Shown in pieces: positions 1-6,177 of a DNA stretch of 7,508 bases. The translations under genes were made by a program, and so were the position numbers. The stretch spans positions 1-7,508 of the forward strand of contig CABVEG010000078.1 of assembly GCA_902497185.1 (NCBI GenBank), read 5' to 3'. The DNA is from an uncultured Eubacteriales bacterium. Its GTDB lineage: Bacteria > Bacillota > Clostridia > Lachnospirales > CAG-274. Positions within the stretch are counted from its first letter, which is position 1. The number at the start of each line of letters is the position of its first letter. The notes below the pieces were generated by a model. It ran no database searches, was not told the DNA's origin, and saw only the letters and a list, made by a program, of their open reading frames with translations.

Positions 1-58
1 AATTATTATATATCTTTACATTATTCGCAGGGAGAATCTTATTTGTAATAATTATAAA
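1..58. other. Left-edge noncoding stretch downstream of the PBP2 gene
   Basis: AT-rich sequence following the TAG stop of the PBP2 gene. I see no GC-rich hairpin with a U-run on the minus strand, so there is no support for an operon terminator here. The only inverted match is AATTATTA (1-8) with TAATAATT (46-53), which is AT-only with a 37-base loop and probably chance. Transcription of the operon likely runs off the window. No start of a following gene can be supported. Confidence 0.5.
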
Positions 59-2554
59 CTATTTAACAAGGGTGTTGTAGCTTCTGTTTTCAATGGTGGT
101 GTTTAACTGCAAATAATTTGAAATAACCGCCTTAGCAACTGTAGGAGCAGGAGCAGTGGCGCTGTTGTTTCCGTAAGGAATAAGTACGGAAACTGAAATT
201 TGAGGATCATCATAAGGAGTAAATGCCACAAATATAGTATGTTCGCTTCTTTTACTTGATTCCTGTGCTGTACCTGACTTTGCGGCAACCTCAACAGGGT
301 AGTCCTTAAATGAGTTTCTAAGAGTACCCTTGTCACCCTTTGTTACAAGATACATACCCTTTGCTATAGCATTAATTGTACTTTCTTTAAGCTGTATATT
401 TTCTTCCACAACTTCCTTAAAGGTTTCAACGGTATTGCCGTTTGAGTCTACAATTTTGCTCATAAAGTGATTTTTATATCTTGTACCTCCATTTGCAAGT
501 GTAGCTATATATTTTGCTAAAATTGCAGATGTATAATTATTATATGCCTGACCGATTGCTGTTCTTATGGTGTCGCCGGCACTCCACTTTAAATCGCTTG
601 TTGAAGGGTTTTCAAACCTTTGCTTTGTCACATACTCCTTGTACTCAGGAGAAGAAATATGAGTAGGATAGTCAGACATTGAATTATATAATTCATATAT
701 TTCCACACCTGTAGGGTTATCAAGACCAAATGCCCTCATATAATAATTGAGTTTATTTATGCTTTCTGAACCCATATTGTAAGCAACGGTATAGAAGTAG
801 TAATTACAGGAAACCTCTAATGCCTCTGAAACATTTACAGAGCCATGAGAACCGCTTCCTGAGCCAACCCAACAGCGGGCATAAGGCTTTCCTGCGTCAG
901 TAAAAGTACCTTTATCATATATTGTTGTATTAGGTGAAACTACGTCTTCCTCAAGTGCCGTAGCTGCGGTTATCATTTTAAATGTTGAACCGGGAGCTCT
1001 TGGCTCCTGATAGGGCCTGTTTATCATAGGCGTTGTAGGGTCATTTTGTAATCTTAAATAATACTCGTTATTAAAGCTGTTTACAAGCTCATTATTATCA
1101 TAAGACGGGTATGTTACAGCAGCAAGGACAGCTCCTGAATGTACATCGTTTACAACTACAGAGCCTGTACATGGATCCATTGCTGTCATTTGAGGAGTAA
1201 TCTCCTGAGATTTCATTTTAGCTATAAGTGCTGTAGAGGAACTTATTATACCTTTTTTTAGTTGAGTAATAATTCCATCATCATCAGTAATAAGTCCCTG
1301 TTCATACATTGCAATTAAAAGCTGAGAGCCTGAAATTCCGTTATTCTCATAACCCTTTAATAAAATATCTCTTGCAGTATCAACATCCTTTAAAGCATCT
1401 TTATTTTGTGAGAGTATATAATTTTTTATATGCCCCTGAGTTGTTCCCTCATCAGAATTAAGTATGTTTTTAATTCTGATGTTGTCGCTTTCAATCATTG
1501 ATTTAAAAACGTCGCTTACACTGTAACTGTAATCTCCTCCGGAAAGTCTGCTTATTTGAGCATCGGTTAAAGCATCCTCTAAAGCATCGTATGCAGCTTT
1601 TTGAAGTTCAGCATCTACAGTGAGATAAACATTATTGCCGGGGGTAGGGTTTACACCTTCATTTTCAACTGTTGTTATTCTACGACCTGAACTGTCAACT
1701 TCTATATACTGACTGCCATCAGTACCTCTCAAATCTGTTTCGTATGATTTTTCAATACCATCTTTTCCAATTACATCGTTAATTGAATAATCCTTGTTTT
1801 CGCTTTTCTTAAGCTCTTCATCGGTTATACTGCCAATATAGCCTAAAATATGTGAGAAATATTTGCTGTAAGGATATTCTCTGTTACTCTGATTATCTAT
1901 AAAGGCGCAGGGAAATGAAGAACCCTGTTCTCTTAATGTTGTAAGAGTTTTTTCTGATATGTTATAGGCAATAGGTACCGGAATATACTTTGAATACCTT
2001 TTTTCGTACAAAGCACATCTTAAGCCGAGTATTTTGCCTGTCATAGCATTGTCTGTTGTTTCGTCAATTTCAAATCTTTTCTTCAATTCCTCAAAGCATT
2101 GCTCTGCTGTAAGGTCTTCGTCAAGGTTCATATTTTCTTTCCATCTTTTTTCCTGATTAATACTGCCGTCAAATAGAAACTCGTGGGGAAGTGTTGATGT
2201 AATAGGCAGTGTTTCAACAATTTTTTCGCCGTTTTTTTCAAGTACGGTTATTAAATCATATAAAACCATATTAAGATTATCAACACCTATACTTGGGTCA
2301 AGACTTACAGCATATGCCGTATTGTTGACGGCTAAAGCTCTGCCGTATCTGTCATAAATAGTACCTCTGGGAGCTTCAACCTCAACCTCTCTCAAGGCAG
2401 TGCCGTTTACCTCTTGGCTAAAATATTCGCCCTTAGCTATCTGGAGGGAAAAAAGCTTTATTACCAGTATAAAAAAGAGAAGTAAAATTATTCCATGCAT
2501 AATGTATAATCGGTAGTTATCCAATTTCATTATATTGCGTAATAATTCTTTCAT
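59..2554 (-). CDS. mrdA: Penicillin-binding protein 2 (class B, elongasome transpeptidase)
   Basis: Monofunctional D,D-transpeptidase that cross-links peptidoglycan during cell elongation, anchored in the membrane with its catalytic domain outside. The 831-residue protein has a short cytoplasmic tail and one membrane anchor (about 18-38). The dimerisation/pedestal start APRGTIYDRYGR is at 61-72, and GKDGIEKSYE is at 263-272. The transpeptidase domain carries all three active-site motifs: STFK with nucleophile S523 and K526, SCN at 582-584, and KSGT at 759-762. It is longer than the roughly 630 residues of E. coli PBP2. Extra length lies in the N-terminal region (about 105-200) and in a helical, charged insertion at about 328-459, just after LTVDAELQ and before GSVVVNDVHSGAVLA. 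Both are, from memory, usual in Lachnospiraceae-type PBP2. The gene lies 17 bases after mreD. The start ATG has only a weak GGAA ribosome site 7 bases upstream; an internal ATG at residue 9 is a less likely alternative. All catalytic residues are present, so the enzyme should be active. Confidence 0.95.
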   Translation of the reverse strand: MKELLRNIMKLDNYRLYIMHGIILLLFFILVIKLFSLQIAKGEYFSQEVNGTALREVEVEAPRGTIYDRYGRALAVNNTAYAVSLDPSIGVDNLNMVLYDLITVLEKNGEKIVETLPITSTLPHEFLFDGSINQEKRWKENMNLDEDLTAEQCFEELKKRFEIDETTDNAMTGKILGLRCALYEKRYSKYIPVPIAYNISEKTLTTLREQGSSFPCAFIDNQSNREYPYSKYFSHILGYIGSITDEELKKSENKDYSINDVIGKDGIEKSYETDLRGTDGSQYIEVDSSGRRITTVENEGVNPTPGNNVYLTVDAELQKAAYDALEDALTDAQISRLSGGDYSYSVSDVFKSMIESDNIRIKNILNSDEGTTQGHIKNYILSQNKDALKDVDTARDILLKGYENNGISGSQLLIAMYEQGLITDDDGIITQLKKGIISSSTALIAKMKSQEITPQMTAMDPCTGSVVVNDVHSGAVLAAVTYPSYDNNELVNSFNNEYYLRLQNDPTTPMINRPYQEPRAPGSTFKMITAATALEEDVVSPNTTIYDKGTFTDAGKPYARCWVGSGSGSHGSVNVSEALEVSCNYYFYTVAYNMGSESINKLNYYMRAFGLDNPTGVEIYELYNSMSDYPTHISSPEYKEYVTKQRFENPSTSDLKWSAGDTIRTAIGQAYNNYTSAILAKYIATLANGGTRYKNHFMSKIVDSNGNTVETFKEVVEENIQLKESTINAIAKGMYLVTKGDKGTLRNSFKDYPVEVAAKSGTAQESSKRSEHTIFVAFTPYDDPQISVSVLIPYGNNSATAPAPTVAKAVISNYLQLNTTIENRSYNTLVK
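1450..1481 (-). repeat. Perfect 12-bp inverted repeat inside the PBP2 gene
   Basis: CATCAGAATTAA (1450-1461) is the exact reverse complement of TTAATTCTGATG (1470-1481), separated by 8 bases. In the minus-strand mRNA it would form a 12-bp hairpin within codons of about 358-369, in the insertion that separates the pedestal from the transpeptidase domain. No U-run follows, so it is not an intrinsic terminator. Its role, if any, is unknown. Confidence 0.75.
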
Positions 2555-2571
2555 ATATACATTCCATTCTG

Positions 2572-3081
2572 TTAAAATCTATGTCTGTGTCCTATTTTAC
2601 CTAAAGAAGTGTTTTGCAGTGTATACACAATAAAATACAGGATAAAACCGCATATAATGTTATATATAAGTTCAGGTAAAATATTAAGGACAATATAGAT
2701 ATTAAGGTTAGTATAACCTTTTAAGATAATATTTAATAAATAAAAGCCCAAATTGTAGGCAAGGGTTGCAATTAAAATAAGAAACATTGGCGCTACTATG
2801 TTTTCTTTATTAAAATGCTCTGTCAGGCAGCCTGCAATATAACCAATAATTCCATACAGGAAAAGGTTTGAACCTATTAGATGACCAAAATAGCAGTCCT
2901 GTAAAAGTCCCATTATTATACCCACAAGTAAGCCTGTAGAGTTTCCTTTTAGGAAAGCCATAGTAACAATAAATATAAGCATAAAGTTAGGCTTAATGCC
3001 TGCTATAGCTATGTAATTGCAGAGAGTAGTCTGAAAAATAAATATAACTGTTGAAATAATTAAGTAACTAATATATCCCAT
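2572..3081 (-). CDS. mreD: Rod shape-determining protein MreD
   Basis: Small polytopic membrane protein of the elongasome that works with MreC and links the cytoplasmic MreB filament to PBP2/RodA. The 169-residue sequence is almost entirely hydrophobic, with about five membrane segments (roughly 4-24, 32-60 as a long or paired stretch, 71-88, 97-119, 127-153) and a basic C-terminal tail ending GHRHRF. The family signature is visible: KPNFMLIF at 30-37, then a Gly-rich segment ending GLLQD at 58-62. Length is normal for the family (about 160-170). The ATG directly follows the mreC stop with no spacer, and the ribosome site GAGGA (3089-3093) lies inside the end of mreC, so translation of the two is probably coupled. 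MreD is poorly conserved; the call rests on hydropathy, the short motif and position between mreC and PBP2. Confidence 0.93.
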   Translation of the reverse strand: MGYISYLIISTVIFIFQTTLCNYIAIAGIKPNFMLIFIVTMAFLKGNSTGLLVGIIMGLLQDCYFGHLIGSNLFLYGIIGYIAGCLTEHFNKENIVAPMFLILIATLAYNLGFYLLNIILKGYTNLNIYIVLNILPELIYNIICGFILYFIVYTLQNTSLGKIGHRHRF

Positions 3082-3933
3082 TTATTTTTCCTCACTCTCA
3101 GTTGTATTTTCTATAAACTCCTTTTCAAAGGATGTATCCAGTACCAATACATATTTTAATTTGGAAAAGTCAACGGAAGGCTCAATAATGGCATATTGCA
3201 TTGATGTTTGAGAGTCAACGGTAAGTTTGCTTACGTGACCTATGCTTATACCCTCCGGGAAAATTTCACTTAAATGAGATGTAACAATTTCATCTCCTAC
3301 TAAAATATCGGAATTTTTATCGGAGTACTGCATTTTACATTTAGCATCACCCGAAAAATCCGCTACAACGTAACCAATATCATTAGTTCTAAGACTTTCG
3401 GCGCTTACTGCGTCAGAGTCATTAATTATAGAAACTACTTTTGAGTAGTTATATCCACATTCACTTATTTTTCCAACAAGACCGTCTTCATTCATTACTA
3501 CCATATTTTTTTCAAGTCCATAATTGGTACCTTTATTGATAATAAAGGTATCAAACCAGTTACCGGGATCTTTTGCTATAACCTTTGCACCAATAGTTGA
3601 ATATTGGCTGTAGTCCTGTTGGAGTTTAACAAGGGCTTCAAGCTGTATATTTTCGCTTTCCACAAGTTTAAGACGGTTAAGCTCCGCCCTGGCTTCAAGC
3701 AAATCTTCTTTTAGCTCCCTGTTTTCTGTATTTAGGTTTGTGATACCCTTAAAATATCCTGCAATATTGCCAAACCAGTCAAAAATACTTGAATTAAAGG
3801 ACTGAAGAGGTGTTATTACACTTCCATAAGAGTTTTCTACAAACGTAGGTGCTTTTCGGTTGTATGAAAAGCCTGCACAGCCTAAAGAGGCTATGGCTAA
3901 TGAAGCTATAACAATTTTAAAATTTCTGTTCAC
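3082..3933 (-). CDS. mreC: Rod shape-determining protein MreC
   Basis: Bitopic scaffold protein of the elongasome that binds and activates PBP2 on the outer face of the membrane. The 283 residues show a short basic N-terminus, one membrane helix (about 6-23), a coiled coil (about 66-108, rich in Glu, Leu, Asn and Lys), and the paired beta-barrel domain. Family motifs are visible: AKVIAKDPGNWFDTF at 116-130, INKGTNYGL at 132-140, GLVGKI at 151-156, GDEIVTSHLSEIFPEGI at 213-229, and the closing YVLVL at 261-265. A short acidic tail (TESEEK) follows. Length is usual. The start is GTG: no in-frame ATG lies just upstream, and AAAAAGG (3943-3949) sits 9 bases before it. It follows mreB by 36 bases in the same operon. 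The extracellular fold is inferred from the family. Confidence 0.96.
   Translation of the reverse strand: MNRNFKIVIASLAIASLGCAGFSYNRKAPTFVENSYGSVITPLQSFNSSIFDWFGNIAGYFKGITNLNTENRELKEDLLEARAELNRLKLVESENIQLEALVKLQQDYSQYSTIGAKVIAKDPGNWFDTFIINKGTNYGLEKNMVVMNEDGLVGKISECGYNYSKVVSIINDSDAVSAESLRTNDIGYVVADFSGDAKCKMQYSDKNSDILVGDEIVTSHLSEIFPEGISIGHVSKLTVDSQTSMQYAIIEPSVDFSKLKYVLVLDTSFEKEFIENTTESEEK
3528..3550 (-). repeat. Perfect 10-bp inverted repeat with 3-base loop inside mreC
   Basis: TACCTTTATT (3528-3537), loop GAT, then AATAAAGGTA (3541-3550), an exact inverted repeat. It encodes the conserved DTFIINKGT segment of MreC. It would make a tight hairpin in the mRNA, but there is no terminator-like U-run. 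It may simply reflect codon choice in an AT-rich gene. Confidence 0.6.
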
Positions 3934-3969
3934 ATTATCATACCTTTTTCAGTATATTCAATTTTAATT

Positions 3970-5004
3970 TTATGACAATGTCTTTTTATCACTTGATACA
4001 AGTTTGTTTACAATATCAACATCGTCAATTATTTTGCCGGCACCATTAACAACACATTCCAAAGGATTTTCTGCAATATGAACAGGCATACCTGTTCTGT
4101 TTGAAATAAGTCTGTCAAGTCCTGTCAGAAGAGCACCGCCTCCCGTAAGATAAATACCTATTTCCATAATATCGGCAGCAAGCTCAGGAGGAGTATCCTC
4201 AAGAGTTCTTTTAATTGCGTCAATAATTATGTCAATGGAATCAGACAAAGCACTTTGCACCTGACGTGAGTCAATAGTAAGCGGCTTAGGCAGACCTGTT
4301 ACTAAATCTCTGCCCTTTACAGTTATTTCTTTATTTTCTGAATTTATGTCAAAATAAGCACAGCCTACATTTTTCTTAATGCTTTCGGCTGTAATCTCTC
4401 CAATTTCGATTTTATATTCATTGCGGACATAGTTAATAATATTGCTGTCAAACTGATCACCTGCTATTCTTACAGAGCGGCTTGATACAATGCCACCAAG
4501 AGAAATAACAGCAACCTCGCTTGTACCTCCACCAATATCAACAACCATATTACCTGCAGGTTCTTCTACTTTAAGATTAGCTCCCAAAGCCGCTGCCATA
4601 GGCTCTTCCACAATATAAATATGCCTTTCTTTGGCTCCTGCACCTGTTGCCGCCTCAATAACAGCTCTTTTTTCAACCGGTGTAATGCCTGAAGGAACGC
4701 ATACAACTATTCTTGGTTTTGAAGAAAGTGGATTTTTGGGATATGCCTTTTCAATAAAATATTTGAGCATAGCCTCAGTTACAGCATAATCTGCAATAGC
4801 ACCGTCTTTCATAGGTCTGATGGCAATAATGTTGCCCGGTGTTCTGCCAATCATTTCCTTAGCATCATTGCCGACAGCCAACACTTCTCTGGTAATAGTG
4901 TCGATTGCCACAACTGATGGTTCATTTATAACAACACCTTTGTTTCTTACATAAACAAGGGTATTGGCTGTACCTAAATCTATACCAATGTCTTTATTAA
5001 ACAT
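3970..5004 (-). CDS. mreB: Rod shape-determining protein MreB (bacterial actin)
   Basis: ATP-binding actin homologue that forms membrane-associated filaments positioning the cell-wall elongation machinery. As started here it has 344 residues, the normal family length. The actin-fold signatures are all present: phosphate-1 loop DLGTANT at 9-15, catalytic segment VEEPMAAALG at 132-141 (E134 is the likely water-activating Glu), phosphate-2 loop DIGGGTSE at 156-163, and adenosine loop TGGGALL at 287-293. VCVPSGITPVEKRA at 101-114 is also typical. The open frame extends four codons further to a TTG at 5016, but that TTG lies within TTTTGGAGG, so ATG 5004 is the start: GGAGG (5010-5014) sits 5 bases before it. 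It is the first gene of the minus-strand operon, with a promoter just upstream. It could be an MreB paralogue such as Mbl, but its position directly before mreC favours MreB itself. Confidence 0.98.
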   Translation of the reverse strand: MFNKDIGIDLGTANTLVYVRNKGVVINEPSVVAIDTITREVLAVGNDAKEMIGRTPGNIIAIRPMKDGAIADYAVTEAMLKYFIEKAYPKNPLSSKPRIVVCVPSGITPVEKRAVIEAATGAGAKERHIYIVEEPMAAALGANLKVEEPAGNMVVDIGGGTSEVAVISLGGIVSSRSVRIAGDQFDSNIINYVRNEYKIEIGEITAESIKKNVGCAYFDINSENKEITVKGRDLVTGLPKPLTIDSRQVQSALSDSIDIIIDAIKRTLEDTPPELAADIMEIGIYLTGGGALLTGLDRLISNRTGMPVHIAENPLECVVNGAGKIIDDVDIVNKLVSSDKKTLS

Positions 5005-5009
5005 AATAA

Positions 5010-5014
5010 CCTCC
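5010..5014 (-). promoter_or_regulatory. Ribosome binding site of mreB
   Basis: GGAGG on the minus strand, 5 bases before ATG 5004. It decides the start: the upstream in-frame TTG (5014-5016) overlaps this site and cannot be the start. Confidence 0.85.
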
Positions 5015-5042
5015 AAAAATTTACAAAAATAACCATAATATT

Positions 5043-5071
5043 ATAATACACTATTTTTATTACGTTTTCAA
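5043..5071 (-). promoter_or_regulatory. Probable sigma-A promoter of the mreBCD-PBP2 operon
   Basis: On the minus strand, TTGAAA (5071-5066) and TATTAT (5048-5043) are separated by 17 bases, each matching the sigma-A consensus at five of six positions. A second -10-like TATAAT overlaps at 5045-5040 but would need a 20-base spacer. Transcription would begin near 5035, giving a leader of about 30 bases before mreB. The region is AT-rich, so chance matches are easy; the spacing and position favour this one. Confidence 0.6.
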
Positions 5072-5108
5072 TTACATTTATATTAAAATTTGAAACAAAG
5101 TAATTGGG

Positions 5109-5119
5109 GTTGTTACAAC
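5109..5119. repeat. Small dyad in the divergent intergenic region
   Basis: GTTGTTACAAC reads as 5-base arms GTTGT and ACAAC around a central T, and it is the least AT-rich palindrome between the two divergent promoters. It lies about 38 bases upstream of the mreB -35 element and about 64 bases upstream of the miaA -35 element. It could be a regulator-binding site, but no known operator is recognised. Confidence 0.3.
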
Positions 5120-5154
5120 AATGTTAAGAAAAAATATAGTGTAACTGCCATAGT

Positions 5155-5187
5155 AAAATTATTTACCATTTTACAAAAATTATTTAC
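5155..5187 (+). repeat. 12-base direct repeat next to the miaA promoter
   Basis: AAAATTATTTAC occurs at 5155-5166 and again at 5176-5187, a 21-base period or about two helical turns. The second copy overlaps the miaA -35 element TTTACA. The flanking 9 bases of each unit do not match, so it is not a full tandem repeat. It could be a paired binding site or AT-rich chance. Confidence 0.45.
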
Positions 5188-5212
5188 AAGTAATGCCTAA
5201 ATATAGTATAAT
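5183..5212 (+). promoter_or_regulatory. Probable sigma-A promoter of miaA-ynbB
   Basis: TTTACA (5183-5188) and a perfect TATAAT (5207-5212) are separated by 18 bases. Transcription would start near 5219, leaving a leader of about 20 bases that carries the ribosome site GAGGTG. It is divergent from the mreB promoter, with about 110 bases between the two -35 elements. Confidence 0.65.
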
Positions 5213-5225
5213 CATATTTTGAAAT

Positions 5226-5231
5226 GAGGTG
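5226..5231 (+). promoter_or_regulatory. Ribosome binding site of miaA
   Basis: GAGGTG, 6 bases before ATG 5238. The in-frame GTG at 5229 is part of this site, so the longer open frame (three extra codons) is not the real gene. Confidence 0.8.
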
Positions 5232-5237
5232 TTTGAA

Positions 5238-6170
5238 ATGAAATCTCCCTTAATTACCATATCAGGACCTACTGCCTGCGGTAAAACTGCGGTGTCAGTT
5301 GAGCTTGCTAAAATTATAAATGGTGAAATTATATCAGCAGATTCTATGCAGGTATATAAATATATGGATATTGGTACGGCTAAGGTTACAGAGAAAGAAA
5401 AACAGGGTATAAAGCATTATTTAATAGATGCCCTTTATCCTGATGAGGAATTTTCAATAGCTGTTTTTCAAAAAATGGCTAAAAATGCATTGTCTGAAAT
5501 TTATGCTAAAGAAAAAATGCCCATATTGGTTGGCGGTACAGGCTTTTATGTAAACGGTCTTATATATGACAATGACTTTACTCCGGGAAAAAAGGATGAT
5601 AAAATGCGTCTTGAGCTTGAAAGGGAGGCATTTGAAAAGGGCAATGATTATGTTCACAATATTTTAAAGGGACTTGACCCTGAATATGCAGAAACCGTTC
5701 ATCCAAATAATGTAAAGCGAGTAATAAGAGCTATTGAATTTTGCAGGGATACAGGCGAAAAGTTTTCAGAATATAATGCAAGGGAAAGGCTGAGGGAGCC
5801 TGCATATGATGTTAAAAGCTTTATACTGAATATGGACAGAGATTTGCTATATGAACGAATTGAAAAAAGAATAGATATAATGATTGAAAATGGTCTTGTA
5901 AATGAAGTAAAGGGCTTAATGGAAAAATATCCTTCAAATCTTGTGTCAATGAAAGGCTTAGACTATAAAGAAATTATAGGTTATCTTAATGGAGAATATT
6001 CTCTTGAAGAAGCTATTTATATATTAAAGAGAGATACAAGGCACTTTGCAAGGCGTCAGTTAACATGGTTTAAGCATCAGAGTAATGGTATATGGGTAAA
6101 TATGAATGATTTTGATAGTTCCAAGGATGCGGCTGAGTTTATAGCTAAGGAAATAACTAAGGAGAATTGA
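5238..6170 (+). CDS. miaA: tRNA dimethylallyltransferase MiaA
   Basis: Transfers the dimethylallyl group from DMAPP to N6 of A37 in tRNAs reading codons that begin with U, the first step toward ms2i6A and a modification that supports accurate reading. It is cytosolic. The 310 residues match the family length. Visible motifs are the P-loop GPTACGKT at 10-17, DSMQVYKYMDIGTAK at 35-49 (D35 is the expected catalytic Asp), GGTGFY at 99-104, HPNNVKRVIRA at 155-165, and the C-terminal tRNA-binding segment RRQLTWFK at 272-279. Residues of about 110-150 form the usual helical insert. Start ATG 5238 is chosen over GTG 5229 because of the ribosome site. It is the first gene of a plus-strand pair. No mutL lies upstream and no hfq downstream, unlike many genomes where these genes flank miaA. 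Confidence 0.98.
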   Translation: MKSPLITISGPTACGKTAVSVELAKIINGEIISADSMQVYKYMDIGTAKVTEKEKQGIKHYLIDALYPDEEFSIAVFQKMAKNALSEIYAKEKMPILVGGTGFYVNGLIYDNDFTPGKKDDKMRLELEREAFEKGNDYVHNILKGLDPEYAETVHPNNVKRVIRAIEFCRDTGEKFSEYNARERLREPAYDVKSFILNMDRDLLYERIEKRIDIMIENGLVNEVKGLMEKYPSNLVSMKGLDYKEIIGYLNGEYSLEEAIYILKRDTRHFARRQLTWFKHQSNGIWVNMNDFDSSKDAAEFIAKEITKEN

Positions 6171-6177
6171 ATTTAAT

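Noticed and set aside
103..336. 77-residue minus-strand open frame within the PBP2 gene
   Set aside because: It is an out-of-frame shadow of the PBP2 C-terminus, Leu-rich only because of frame shift, with no independent support.
3871..3885. Lipoprotein signal in MreC (ASLGC at residues 15-19)
   Set aside because: The -3 position is Ser rather than Leu/Val/Ile, and MreC proteins keep an uncleaved membrane anchor; the Cys is probably incidental.
3934..3961. Internal promoter before mreC (TTGAAT, 16 bases, GATAAT on the minus strand)
   Set aside because: Transcription would begin inside mreC past its start codon, so it could not serve that gene; likely AT-rich chance.
5005..5016. Longer mreB starting at TTG 5016 (four extra residues MEVI)
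   Set aside because: The TTG lies within TTTTGGAGG, the ribosome site for ATG 5004; the shorter form also begins as MreB proteins usually do.
5121..5144. Small leader peptide of 7 codons (MLRKNIV) in the intergenic region
   Set aside because: No ribosome site at proper spacing, and it lies upstream of the proposed miaA promoter start.
5229..5237. Longer miaA starting at GTG 5229
   Set aside because: The GTG is part of the GAGGTG ribosome site that is correctly spaced for ATG 5238.
5454..5657. 67-residue minus-strand open frame within miaA
   Set aside because: Antisense shadow of a well-supported gene; no ribosome site or family resemblance.
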